Shown here piece by piece: positions 18,540 to 27,683 of a stretch of 37,120 nt of DNA. Each line of letters starts with the position of its first letter. Positions within the stretch are counted from its first letter, which is position 1. The notes under the pieces are model-generated. The model saw only the letters and a program-made list of their open reading frames with translations, made no database searches and was not told the DNA's origin. The position numbers and the translations under genes were made by a program. The stretch comes from Candidatus Microgenomatus sp. (GTDB lineage Bacteria > Patescibacteriota > Microgenomatia > UBA1400 > PJMF01): contig DYGL01000005.1 of the NCBI GenBank assembly GCA_020724725.1, forward strand, positions 1-37,120, written 5' to 3'.

Positions 18540-19628
18540 CTAAATAAGCTGATGTTTCTTCAAAATTTCTGCCACTTCAGTCGCACTGTTACTACGCACT
18601 AATTCTGATCTTATCAAAGCAGCTTGTTCTACACCTTTAGTGTACCATGCCAGATGTTTACGCATGGGTAAAAAATTATATCTTTCTTTTTGACCATAAG
18701 TTTCTTCATAAAGTTTGGCGTGCTCCAAAGCAATGGCAAAAAGATTATGAGTGCGCAAAAATTCTTCTCGCTGCTTTGAAGGCAAAAAAACAAAAGGTCG
18801 ACCAAAACTAGCTCTTCCAATCAAAACTCCATCTACTCCACAATCAATAACTTTCTGCTTGGCTTCTTCGTAATCAAGCACGTCTCCATTGCCCAAAAAG
18901 ATTGTGTTTGGACTATTTTGCTTGACTATCGCTGTGGCTTTGGCAATCACTTCCCAATTAGAACGACCAGAATAAGACTGTTTGAGAGTGCGACCATGCA
19001 GGGAAATAGCTGCTAAATTCATTTGTGTTAGATTTGGCAGCCAACTCTCAATCTCGTCATCTGCAATGCCAATTCTGGTTTTGACAGAAACTGTAGGCTG
19101 ACGCTTGCGATCTGCATCTTCTAGTGCAAAAAACTTTTTCTTGTCTCTTAGTGCGGCAATCGTCTGAGTTGAAATATCTTCACAATCTTCTAAAAGCAAA
19201 CCTTCGCTCCACTCTTGGACCCCAGTTTGTACGGCTTTAATAATTTCTCGTGCCAAATCTGGAGTTCTAATCAGACCAGCTCCAGAACCATGACTGGAAA
19301 CGGTAGGAGCTGGACAACCCATATTAATATCAATACCATCCACTCCCATTTCGCAAAGTAGCACTGCTACTTGCTTAAAATATTTTGGAGTTTTACCAAA
19401 AATTTGAGCAATTAATGGTCTCTGAGCGTTGTCAAAATCAAAATGATTGAGAATTTGTGTACTTTTGCTCAAACAAACCCCTTCCACATTGGCAAATTCA
19501 GTAAAAACTAGCTCCATTTGTCCGTATTTTTTACTAATGCTACGAAAAGGATAATCACTAACCCCATCCATTGGTGAGAGGGCTAGAATCATTCCTTTTT
19601 CTGCTTTAATTTTCTGCCAAAAGTTCAT
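18540..19628 (-). CDS. dus: tRNA-dihydrouridine synthase
   Basis: 'ALSPMDGVSDYPFR', 'PLIAQIFG', 'GIDINMGCPAPTVSSHGSGAGLI', 'SVKTRIG', 'ISLHGRT', 'GNGDVLDY', 'GVLIGRASFGRPFVF'; start at MNFWQKIK preferred. Confidence 0.95.
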   Translation of the reverse strand: MNFWQKIKAEKGMILALSPMDGVSDYPFRSISKKYGQMELVFTEFANVEGVCLSKSTQILNHFDFDNAQRPLIAQIFGKTPKYFKQVAVLLCEMGVDGIDINMGCPAPTVSSHGSGAGLIRTPDLAREIIKAVQTGVQEWSEGLLLEDCEDISTQTIAALRDKKKFFALEDADRKRQPTVSVKTRIGIADDEIESWLPNLTQMNLAAISLHGRTLKQSYSGRSNWEVIAKATAIVKQNSPNTIFLGNGDVLDYEEAKQKVIDCGVDGVLIGRASFGRPFVFLPSKQREEFLRTHNLFAIALEHAKLYEETYGQKERYNFLPMRKHLAWYTKGVEQAALIRSELVRSNSATEVAEILKKHQLI

Positions 19629-19634
19629 ATGAGT

Positions 19635-19640
19635 ATTATA
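19635..19640 (-). promoter_or_regulatory. -10 box TATAAT, 6 nt from dus start at 19628
   Basis: Read directly; no clear -35. Confidence 0.45.
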
Positions 19641-21354
19641 AGCCATGAAACTCTAAAAATTTTTCCAACAAAAAGAAATGGTCTAAATTATCTCTCAAAG
19701 AATCAATCAATAAGTTAAGTTGGTAAAAAAGGTAAAAACTCAATTTGCCATTTTGAAAATCTGAACTCGCTTGGCTTGCCAATTCGTTTAACCTTGTCTG
19801 TTGTAAAACATCAAAGCTTTTTTCAATTACTTCAAGACTATAGTTGGAGTCAGCAGTTTTAACAAAATCAATTTTTAAAAGCAATTGTTCAACTTTATCC
19901 AAATCTTGCTCGCTAGATAATAGAGAAGATAAACTAATCATTTGCATTGATCCATCTTCTTGATAAAGAAAAATTTGCACCCTATCTAAAGTAGATAAAG
20001 AAAAAATTTTACTTGTAAAAAGCAAATTAAATTGACTCGCTTCCGGCTTAGAATAATAAAACAAACTATAGTCAGCTCCAATTACTTCTGCTCCAGCATT
20101 TATGCTCTCTTTAACTGTCCAAAGCTCTTCAATTTCTTGGCCCAAGGCATCGCTTAGTGCAAATTGCAAATCATTTGGTACCACTAGAAATAAATAAGAA
20201 AGATCAGTGAAACTTGGCTTAAAAAGCCTAAGTGATTCAATTGGCTCTGGGACTAGAGAGAGCAAATTGTAATCATAAAGCGGATCTCTGATCAAAAAAT
20301 CATCCTCATCTTCCAAAAAACTCTCCACCAAAAAGAAATGTCCAGGAACAGCAGCTATTTGTACAGAATTATCTGCCAAAGATTGACGTAAAGTAGTTAT
20401 ATTCTCAGCCTCTTGGCTTTTGAAATAGCTAAATTCTAGTTTTGGCAAGAGATTTTCATTTTGATTGCTTAAAATTTGAGATAAGCGACTTACAGCCAAC
20501 CAATTTAGCAAACCATCAGCCACATAGCCGTCAGCCTGTGCAAGCAGCCATTGATTTAGACTGTCTGGATTTAATAGCTCACCATTTTCTAAAAAATGAA
20601 AACCGTAATTTCGAAGAAGCATGGCTGCTGAACTCAAAGCGCAAGCCCAACGACTCATGGAGGGATCGCTACTCCACAAATCAGCGTGATCATAAACCTT
20701 AGATGCCCACGACTGATCATTTTGTTTGAAATGAAGTCGATTTGGCACAAATTCTTTAACCACAATTTGATCAAAATAAGCCTTTGAATTGGCGACCGAA
20801 CCAGTGGCAATTTTTAAACCAAATTTTCCTCCATCTGGAATAGCTGGCCAAGTCGCATCAGTGGCAAAAAGTCTCTCACCATCAACCAACATCTCAATTT
20901 TTTCTCTGGAATAAAGTAAGTGAATATAATAATCACGATTAATCTCTAAAACGAAGGGGATGCTCGTTCTAACTAGTGAAAAACCATTGCGAATGTCTTC
21001 AACAATCAGCTGGTTATTGTAAAAATGAAAATCATAAAAATGGTTGGCATCCCGCATGCCAAGGACAAAATTTTTATCACTTTTGTCAAAAACTTTAAAT
21101 ATAAAATCTACTTCATACTCTTTCATACCAAGCCAAAATTCATCTTTGGGCATGATGGTACTCAGCTTACGAGACTGAGTTAGAGTGGCATATAAAGCTT
21201 GATTCTGAATTTGCCAATATGACCAAGAGCCATTAACCAACTCCCATCGACTCAAATCTCCTGAAAAATCATCACTAAAAACTCTGTCTAAAGCTTGAGT
21301 TGGCTTCACAGATGAAAAATAAAAAAGAGTAATTAGAAAAAGACATAATTTCAT
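19636..21354 (-). CDS. Secreted protein with LamG/concanavalin-like domain and C39-like (papain-fold) cysteine peptidase domain
   Basis: Signal peptide; 'FSDDFSGDLSRWELVNGSWSYWQIQNQALYA' lectin-like domain; 'SRWACALSSAAMLLRNYGF' (Cys), 'IAAVPGHFFLVESF' (His), 'FLIRDPLYD' (Asp). Confidence 0.65.
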   Translation of the reverse strand: MKLCLFLITLFYFSSVKPTQALDRVFSDDFSGDLSRWELVNGSWSYWQIQNQALYATLTQSRKLSTIMPKDEFWLGMKEYEVDFIFKVFDKSDKNFVLGMRDANHFYDFHFYNNQLIVEDIRNGFSLVRTSIPFVLEINRDYYIHLLYSREKIEMLVDGERLFATDATWPAIPDGGKFGLKIATGSVANSKAYFDQIVVKEFVPNRLHFKQNDQSWASKVYDHADLWSSDPSMSRWACALSSAAMLLRNYGFHFLENGELLNPDSLNQWLLAQADGYVADGLLNWLAVSRLSQILSNQNENLLPKLEFSYFKSQEAENITTLRQSLADNSVQIAAVPGHFFLVESFLEDEDDFLIRDPLYDYNLLSLVPEPIESLRLFKPSFTDLSYLFLVVPNDLQFALSDALGQEIEELWTVKESINAGAEVIGADYSLFYYSKPEASQFNLLFTSKIFSLSTLDRVQIFLYQEDGSMQMISLSSLLSSEQDLDKVEQLLLKIDFVKTADSNYSLEVIEKSFDVLQQTRLNELASQASSDFQNGKLSFYLFYQLNLLIDSLRDNLDHFFLLEKFLEFHGL

Positions 21355-21406
21355 TTGGACTGAATTATGTCTCAGTTAGTTTACAAAAAGTGCAACTTAA
21401 AAGTAA

Positions 21407-22807
21407 TTACCTAGCAATAGAATAATTATCTAAATAGCGCAAAAAGATAGCTGGTGGATCTTCAAGTAGAAATTGCTGAAATTCCTGATAAATGGTACGT
21501 CTTTCCTCTAGATCAAGGGTTTTACGGCCTCTCTCTAGTAAGCTATCAATTCTGGTATTTTTATAATTAGTAAAGTTGGTGGGTTGTGAAGAATGCCACA
21601 TGAAATACTGATCAGGATCAATAGAAGATTCTTGACCAATTAATAATAGTTGGTAATTGCTGAGATCTGGAAAATTACTGATTTTAATGGTGATTTGCAA
21701 ATTAAGATTTTGGCAAAGTTCTTTTTCTTTAGCATCTTGATTTTTCTGACATCTCTCTACAGCAAAACTAGAAAAATCTTGCCATTCTTTTTTAATTTGC
21801 TCTGCTTCATCAATGAAATTTGAACTAGTGGTCAACTCAAAACTTAAAGGAGTTCGGGGCATTTCATCCATCAAACGGTCAGCAGCCCGCTCCAAGTCTT
21901 TGGCATAATCTTTACCACCTTGCAAATAAACCCAAGAGCGAGGATTGATGGGACCTATAGCTCTAGCTGTACCGTAATTTTTCTCCAAAATATAGGACAA
22001 AGCTTGGCGCACACCTTTGGTGATTAAAGGATCTGCATGATTAAAGAAAACAGCCAAATAACGATCATAGGCCAATTCTTTGGCTAATTCTAACCCAGAC
22101 CAATCACAGAGATCATAGCAGTCAGCAATATTTAGTAAAACATCTACTTCACCTTTTTTAAAAGCGTTTACAGCTTCATCCTCAGTCAAATAAAAACGAT
22201 AAATATACCTAGCATCTGGACCATCAATTTTAAATTCACTCAATTTGTTACCTTTTAACTTATAATCAAGCATTTTGTATTGACCAATACCAATAATCTT
22301 CATTTTATCTGGACCAAAAAGTTTATTTTCCCACTGAGTTCTAAAGATTGGCTCTGCAACAGCAATAATAAAAGGCGTAAATGGTTCAGGTAAAGTAAAA
22401 ATAACTTCATTGGGGGTGCTAATTGTCTGCACATCAGCAAAGTTATAAAAAATGTCTTCTGGCTTGAGTTCTTTACCATCTTGCCATTTCAAATCTTTTT
22501 TGAGCACAAAGCGATATTGCTTGCCGTCGTCTTCAACAACCCATCTTTCCGCCAACAAAGGCTCTGCTTGAAGATCTGGGCCAATTTTGGTCAAACCAGC
22601 ACTTAATTGATTTTTAATCGGTTTTGGCAAATCAGTTAGAGTATATTCACCAACAATAGCCACATAAGTACTTTTTTTGAAAGCCAGTTTTTTATTAAGC
22701 AAAGGCAAAAGAAAAGAGAAAAAGACTAAAGCAACAATGATTGAAGATAAAAAAATCAAGCCGTGCTTGCGCACATAGCTACTGATGTACCAGTATAATT
22801 TACGCAT
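21407..22807 (-). CDS. ABC transporter substrate-binding protein, family 5 (peptide/solute)
   Basis: 'LLAERWVVEDDGKQYRFVLKKDLKWQDGKELKPEDIFYNFADV' and 'GVRQALSYILEK' SBP_bac_5 motifs; N-terminal membrane anchor. Confidence 0.88.
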   Translation of the reverse strand: MRKLYWYISSYVRKHGLIFLSSIIVALVFFSFLLPLLNKKLAFKKSTYVAIVGEYTLTDLPKPIKNQLSAGLTKIGPDLQAEPLLAERWVVEDDGKQYRFVLKKDLKWQDGKELKPEDIFYNFADVQTISTPNEVIFTLPEPFTPFIIAVAEPIFRTQWENKLFGPDKMKIIGIGQYKMLDYKLKGNKLSEFKIDGPDARYIYRFYLTEDEAVNAFKKGEVDVLLNIADCYDLCDWSGLELAKELAYDRYLAVFFNHADPLITKGVRQALSYILEKNYGTARAIGPINPRSWVYLQGGKDYAKDLERAADRLMDEMPRTPLSFELTTSSNFIDEAEQIKKEWQDFSSFAVERCQKNQDAKEKELCQNLNLQITIKISNFPDLSNYQLLLIGQESSIDPDQYFMWHSSQPTNFTNYKNTRIDSLLERGRKTLDLEERRTIYQEFQQFLLEDPPAIFLRYLDNYSIAR

Positions 22808-22811
22808 TTTA

Positions 22812-23036
22812 TTAGATCAGTAAAAGAGCCACTGAATTAAACACAAACAATAATAAGAAAAAAATTGTAGCGTAATAAAGTAGCTTCTCAATGCCTTTAC
22901 GAGTGTGGTAGGTTTCCCCAGCTCCACCCATAAAACTTGATTTGCCTTCAGTACCTGGTTGCAAGAGCACTAAAGAAACTAAAATCATCGAAACAAATAA
23001 TTGACTAGCTAACAAAAAACTGTCCATATGTTCCAA
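22812..23036 (-). CDS. secG: Preprotein translocase subunit SecG
   Basis: Two-TM 74 aa protein with 'VSLVLLQPGTEGKSSFMGGAGETYHTRKGIEKLLYYATIFF'. Confidence 0.9.
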   Translation of the reverse strand: MEHMDSFLLASQLFVSMILVSLVLLQPGTEGKSSFMGGAGETYHTRKGIEKLLYYATIFFLLLFVFNSVALLLI

Positions 23037-23050
23037 TTCTACCTTATCTT

Positions 23051-24688
23051 TTAACCTTTAGTAACTGCTTGCTCACGAAATTCACGAATCACGGTGACAG
23101 TCACATTGCCTGGAACAATCACTTCTTTCTGAACTCGATCTCTAATTTTATTGGCCAAAACAGTCACATCATCATCCTTGCTTTTTTCTGGTAAAAGTAG
23201 AACTCTAAGTTCGCGACCAGCCTGAATAGCGTAAGCCTGCTTTACTTCCTCATAAGACATGGCGATTGTTTCTAAAGCCTCCAATCTTTTGATGTATTCT
23301 TCATGATTCTCATAACGAGCGCCTGGTCTAGCTCCAGAAATAGCATCGGCAATATAAACAGCCATGGATTCTGGACTGGAGAAAGGCTCATCTTCATGAT
23401 GTTGAGCTATACAATCAATTGCTTCCTTAGGAATGTTGAATTGCTTGGCAATACGCACACCAGCCTGAACGTGACTTTCGTCGTGATTGCCGGAAACTTT
23501 ACCGATATCATGCAATAAACACCCCAATTTCACTGTATTAACATCCAAACCTAGCTCGTGAGCAATTTTGGTACCAATTTTGGTTTCTTCGATGGTGTGT
23601 TTGATCATGTTTTGACCATAGGAGAAACGATACTTAAATCGACCCAACATAGAAATCAAACCATTGGGAATGTTATAAACACCCACCTCATGAGCCAATT
23701 TTTTACCTGCATCAAAAGTAATGCGTTCAATTTCCTGCTCCACCTTGTCGACAATTTCTTCGATTCTGGCTGGCTGAATGCGACCGTCTTTGATCAAACG
23801 CTCCATAGAAACACGAGCGATTTCACGACGAACTGGATCAAAGCTAGATAGCTTGATTTCAGTTGGTGAAGAATCAAGATCAATCTCTACACCAGTGCGG
23901 CGCTCAAAAGTATGGATATTGCGACCACTCTTACCAATAATTTTACCCTTCATTTCTTCAGAGGGGATGTTGACCACAGAAATGGTATATTCAGCAACAT
24001 AATCAGTGGCACCATGACGCATGGCATCAATAAGAATTTCTTGAGCTTTTTCATCAGCATCTAGCTTAGCGGCTTCTTCTTTTTGGGCCACCATTTGAGC
24101 CAAGTCATGACTCAATTTTTTCTCCAGACCTTCAAAAAGAATTTCTTTGGCCTTGTCCTTGGAATAACCAGAGATTTCTTCTAGTTTTTCCAGAGTTTTA
24201 GCTCTGCTTTTTTCTAGGTTTTCCTTCTGAGTCTCTAGTTCTTTCTTGAGCTGATCAATACGCTCTTCTTTTTGAGTGATTTGCTCAAAACGAAAATCAA
24301 TTTTATCTAATTTGCTCTTGATGTCTCGCTGTTGCATGGCCAATTCTTGCTCAATGCGACGAGTTTCTTTTTCAATCTTAGAGCGAATTTCCAAAGATTC
24401 ATCTTTGGCTTCAACAATAATTTCCCTTGCTTTAGCAGTAGCTTCTCTAACTATACTATCTGCCTCTTGCTTGGCCTTTTCTACAATGGAATTGGCGCTA
24501 GCCTGCATGGCTGGTGAGGGTGGTGTTTGTTTGGCTGGCTTAACAGGCTTATGATCAACTGGTTTGGCAGGATGAGCCTGATGTTTGGCAAAAACCTTGT
24601 GTTTTGGATTTGTTTGAGTAGCTGATTGTTTCTTGTTGGCTGACTCATCTGTCGAAAACAAAGTCGACAAATTACTAAAAAATGACAT
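23051..24688 (-). CDS. rny: Ribonuclease Y
   Basis: Coiled coil, KH domain 'MKGKIIGKSGRNIHTFERRTGVEIDLD', HD domain 'LGCLLHDIGKVSGNHDESHVQAG...AQHHEDEP', 'YIADAISGARPGARYENHEEYIKRLEALE'. Confidence 0.97.
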   Translation of the reverse strand: MSFFSNLSTLFSTDESANKKQSATQTNPKHKVFAKHQAHPAKPVDHKPVKPAKQTPPSPAMQASANSIVEKAKQEADSIVREATAKAREIIVEAKDESLEIRSKIEKETRRIEQELAMQQRDIKSKLDKIDFRFEQITQKEERIDQLKKELETQKENLEKSRAKTLEKLEEISGYSKDKAKEILFEGLEKKLSHDLAQMVAQKEEAAKLDADEKAQEILIDAMRHGATDYVAEYTISVVNIPSEEMKGKIIGKSGRNIHTFERRTGVEIDLDSSPTEIKLSSFDPVRREIARVSMERLIKDGRIQPARIEEIVDKVEQEIERITFDAGKKLAHEVGVYNIPNGLISMLGRFKYRFSYGQNMIKHTIEETKIGTKIAHELGLDVNTVKLGCLLHDIGKVSGNHDESHVQAGVRIAKQFNIPKEAIDCIAQHHEDEPFSSPESMAVYIADAISGARPGARYENHEEYIKRLEALETIAMSYEEVKQAYAIQAGRELRVLLLPEKSKDDDVTVLANKIRDRVQKEVIVPGNVTVTVIREFREQAVTKG

Positions 24689-24905
24689 AAAACCTTCCGT
24701 TTTATTGAGAACAGCTCTAGAAAAACTTTAGAAAAACTCTCCTAAGATGAGGAGGAGTGAAAATTAATTTATTGGTGTCAGGCAAAAAGCTGGCATACTA
24801 ATATTTAAGTTTAAGATTCCAAAAAATTATTTATTAATTTCTAAAAGTTAAAAAGCTTATTTCTCAATTAAATAAAATAATAAATTTTAACAAGTACTGT
24901 AGTCC

Positions 24906-24934
24906 ATTATAATAAAAAAAGAGTCAAAAGTCAA
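24906..24934 (-). promoter_or_regulatory. Sigma-70-type promoter for rny: TTGACT-17-TATAAT
   Basis: -35 at 24934-24929, -10 at 24911-24906; implies about 210-nt 5' UTR to the rny start at 24688. Confidence 0.7.
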
Positions 24935-24953
24935 AGTTAAAGACTTTAAAAAG

Positions 24954-25994
24954 CTACTCTGCTTGAATCTTCTTCCAGATGTCTTGCTCGATTTCTTTCA
25001 TCATCTTTTTGTCTTCCTTGAACTTATCTTTGACTGCCTCACGCCCTTGAGCAATCACCTGCCCACCGTATTTGAAAAAGCTACCAGCTTTTTCAATAAT
25101 TCCCATTTCTACGCCAATATCAACCACATCTCCTTCTCTAGAAATACCATAGTCATTCATGTCAAATTCAGCTTGTTTAAATGGCGGAGCAACCTTATTT
25201 TTCTTAACTTTGACGCGGTGACGACTACCAATAACCTTTTCCCCTTCCTGAATATTGGCAATTTTACGAATATCTAAACGAATAGAAGCGTAAAACTTCA
25301 AAGCGTTACCTCCAGTGGTGGTCTCAGGGCTTCCAAACATCACCCCAATTTTCATACGAATTTGATTGGTAAAAATAATAGTGGTTTTGGTTTTGTTTAA
25401 AGCTGCAGTCAATTTACGCATTGCTTGGGACATCAAACGAGCCTGAGTGCCCATCTGGTGATCACCCATATCGCCCTCAATCTCTGACTTAGGCACTAAA
25501 GCAGCTACCGAATCAACAATTACCAAATCAACTCCTCCAGACCTAACCAAAGTCTCAGCAATTTCCAGGGCTTGTTCACCATAGTCAGGCTGAGAGATAA
25601 GTACTTCATCTAAATTGACTCCAATTTTTTCTGCTCTAACTGGGTCGAGGGCGTGCTCCACATCAATAAAAGCTGCCACGCCTCCATGGCGTTGTACCTC
25701 GGCGATGGCGTGCAAACAAAGAGTGGTTTTACCAGATGCTTCTGGACCATAAATTTCGATAATTCTACCCTTTGGAAAACCACCAACTCCCAAGGCCATA
25801 TTGAGGGAAAGTGAACCGGTTGAAATTACTGGAACCTTAGGCATATCTTTGAGTGATTCGCCAAGCTTCATAATCGAGCCCTTACCAAATTGCTTATCAA
25901 TCTGCTGCATGGCAATCCCAACAGCTTGTCTCTTGCCTGCATCAACACTATCTGAAATTTGGTTGGTCATTTCTTCATTTTTTTTCTTAGACAT
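24954..25994 (-). CDS. recA: Recombinase RecA
   Basis: '[14 protein letters not shown]', '[26 protein letters not shown]', '[19 protein letters not shown]', '[38 protein letters not shown]'. Confidence 0.98.
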   Translation of the reverse strand: MSKKKNEEMTNQISDSVDAGKRQAVGIAMQQIDKQFGKGSIMKLGESLKDMPKVPVISTGSLSLNMALGVGGFPKGRIIEIYGPEASGKTTLCLHAIAEVQRHGGVAAFIDVEHALDPVRAEKIGVNLDEVLISQPDYGEQALEIAETLVRSGGVDLVIVDSVAALVPKSEIEGDMGDHQMGTQARLMSQAMRKLTAALNKTKTTIIFTNQIRMKIGVMFGSPETTTGGNALKFYASIRLDIRKIANIQEGEKVIGSRHRVKVKKNKVAPPFKQAEFDMNDYGISREGDVVDIGVEMGIIEKAGSFFKYGGQVIAQGREAVKDKFKEDKKMMKEIEQDIWKKIQAE

Positions 25995-26192
25995 ATTTAC
26001 CTTTCGTTTTTTTGCTAATTTCCTTTGTATGCTATTTTTGCGAGTTTGTTAACTAGCAGTTTGCCTTTTCTTCGCTTTTTTTGCTTTTGTAAATTAAATC
26101 GAATTATGAACCACCAAGATTACAAAAAGCGGCATCACAGTTTCTTTGATTTCTTTTAGAAAAAATTAAGGTAAAATCTAGGCAGATTAAAA

Positions 26193-26266
26193 CGGAGAGT
26201 AGTTCAGATGGCTAGAACGTACGCATGGGGTGCGTAAGGTCGCAGGTTCGAGTCCTGTCTCTCCGA
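26193..26266 (+). tRNA. tRNA-Pro(GGG); CCA not encoded
   Basis: Acceptor CGGAGAG/CTCTCCG, D-stem GTTC/GAAC, anticodon arm TACGC-ATGGGGT-GCGTA, T-arm GCAGG-TTCGAGT-CCTGT, A73. Confidence 0.93.
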
Positions 26267-26278
26267 CTCATGGAAAAA

Positions 26279-26301
26279 GACGCATAAATGCGTCTTTTTT
26301 T
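26279..26301 (+). terminator. Rho-independent terminator after tRNA-Pro
   Basis: GACGCAT-AA-ATGCGTC followed by TTTTTTT. Confidence 0.85.
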
Positions 26302-26340
26302 GTGAGTCGAGATGGCATGGATGAGAAACTGTGGTTCGCC

Positions 26341-26393
26341 TTATTGAGCTAAATAATGCACACGAGCAAAGTGAGGCGCATTATGCTCAATAA
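26341..26393. repeat. Imperfect palindrome / long hairpin (16 paired nt per arm, 3-nt bulge)
   Basis: TTATTGAGC-taa-ATAATGC ...18 nt... GCATTAT-GCTCAATAA. Confidence 0.75.
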
Positions 26394-26470
26394 ATCTCAA
26401 CTACTATTGAAAAATATAATAAAAGAGAGATGTCTTTGTCTCTCCGACATCGATCAAAATACCTAAAAAA

Positions 26471-27553
26471 TCAAGCCACATCTTCTGTCTCCAACAAATT
26501 CGCTTGCAAATCAGAATAACGCCTAGCTTCTCTATAATCCAAAAAATAAACCTGCAAATCTTCATTTAGAATAAACTCATAGTAACCAGGATGATGAGCT
26601 CTACCGTCAACTGAAAAATGATAATCCTTATCAAGATCCTTTGGAATTTTGCCAACCACTTCAACTAAAACTTTAAATAATTGTTCGTAGTAAGCCAAAA
26701 TTTCTCGATCTTGTTCAGTAGTACCAGCAATATCAAAAGCAGCCTGAAATTTTTTAAAATCAACATAGCTACTTTTATTAAATCTAGTCAATTTAGACAG
26801 AGCTTTTTTAACTCTTTCACTCAAACCACTTGGTACTAAAACTTCAAACTCCAAACGATTAAACCAATTATCTTTACTTCTAATCAAAGGCAAACTCCCC
26901 TCATAAGCCAAGCCGGCATGAGCTCCTTCTACAAGCTCAATGCTAATTCTTTCGCTAGATTGTTTATCCTTACTTGTTGGAGGATTGATGATAATGTTGC
27001 CACTGTAGGCATTAACTTGGTACTCAGATAGAATTAACAAATCATTTTCACTCACTCTGCGTTTTTTTAGCATTTGGCGCAAAAACTTAAGCACTTCTTT
27101 CTTATTTAAATCAAGAGAAAAGTATCTTTCACCAGTATCACGATTGGTGACAAAAGGAAAGTAACTAGCCTCAGGAATTTGTTGCAAAAAATAGTCCGGA
27201 TTTTTCAAAAATTCAGCAATAGTGGTTTTGATTTTGCTATATCTTGGAAGATCAAGCTCTTCCAACATCGCCAAGCCTGCTTCTTTTTCTCCTTTAGTTT
27301 CTTGAATTTTAGCCATTTGAGCTAAAATTCTTCTTCTATCACCAGATGAAGTTTCTTGAAAACCAAGGCGTTTCACCCTTTCATAGATGCTTGGCATCGA
27401 TTTAACTTCTTTTTCTTCACTCACCTCAGCTTGTTGAAAAATTTCCGGTTCTTGACCAAGTAAAACAGCAAAAGCCTTCATTCTGGCTTCATGACTAGGT
27501 CTTGGGTCAGGGTAATCTTGATTAATTTCTTCTCTATATACTTCTTTTGGCAC
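26471..27553 (-). CDS. Hypothetical protein (GTG start)
   Basis: 360 aa ORF, no family recognised. Confidence 0.6.
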   Translation of the reverse strand: MPKEVYREEINQDYPDPRPSHEARMKAFAVLLGQEPEIFQQAEVSEEKEVKSMPSIYERVKRLGFQETSSGDRRRILAQMAKIQETKGEKEAGLAMLEELDLPRYSKIKTTIAEFLKNPDYFLQQIPEASYFPFVTNRDTGERYFSLDLNKKEVLKFLRQMLKKRRVSENDLLILSEYQVNAYSGNIIINPPTSKDKQSSERISIELVEGAHAGLAYEGSLPLIRSKDNWFNRLEFEVLVPSGLSERVKKALSKLTRFNKSSYVDFKKFQAAFDIAGTTEQDREILAYYEQLFKVLVEVVGKIPKDLDKDYHFSVDGRAHHPGYYEFILNEDLQVYFLDYREARRYSDLQANLLETEDVA

Positions 27554-27683
27554 GATTGATAGCGCTATTTCAGCGACGGCCTATTATATATCAAAATATA
27601 ACAAAACAAGAGCGCGTGAAATCCAAGAAAAAAACGACTAGTATGATGTTTTAGAAGAATAAATAATTTAAGGAAAGGTTTTT

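Noticed and set aside
23303-24554. Several plus-strand ORFs (71-97 aa) antisense to rny
   Set aside because: Shadow ORFs of a highly conserved gene.
24717-24739. Tandem TAGAAAAACTY repeat as a possible CRISPR-like array
   Set aside because: Only two 11-nt units with no spacers; kept only as a leader feature.
24963-25277. 104-aa ORF antisense to recA
   Set aside because: Shadow ORF; recA is unambiguous.
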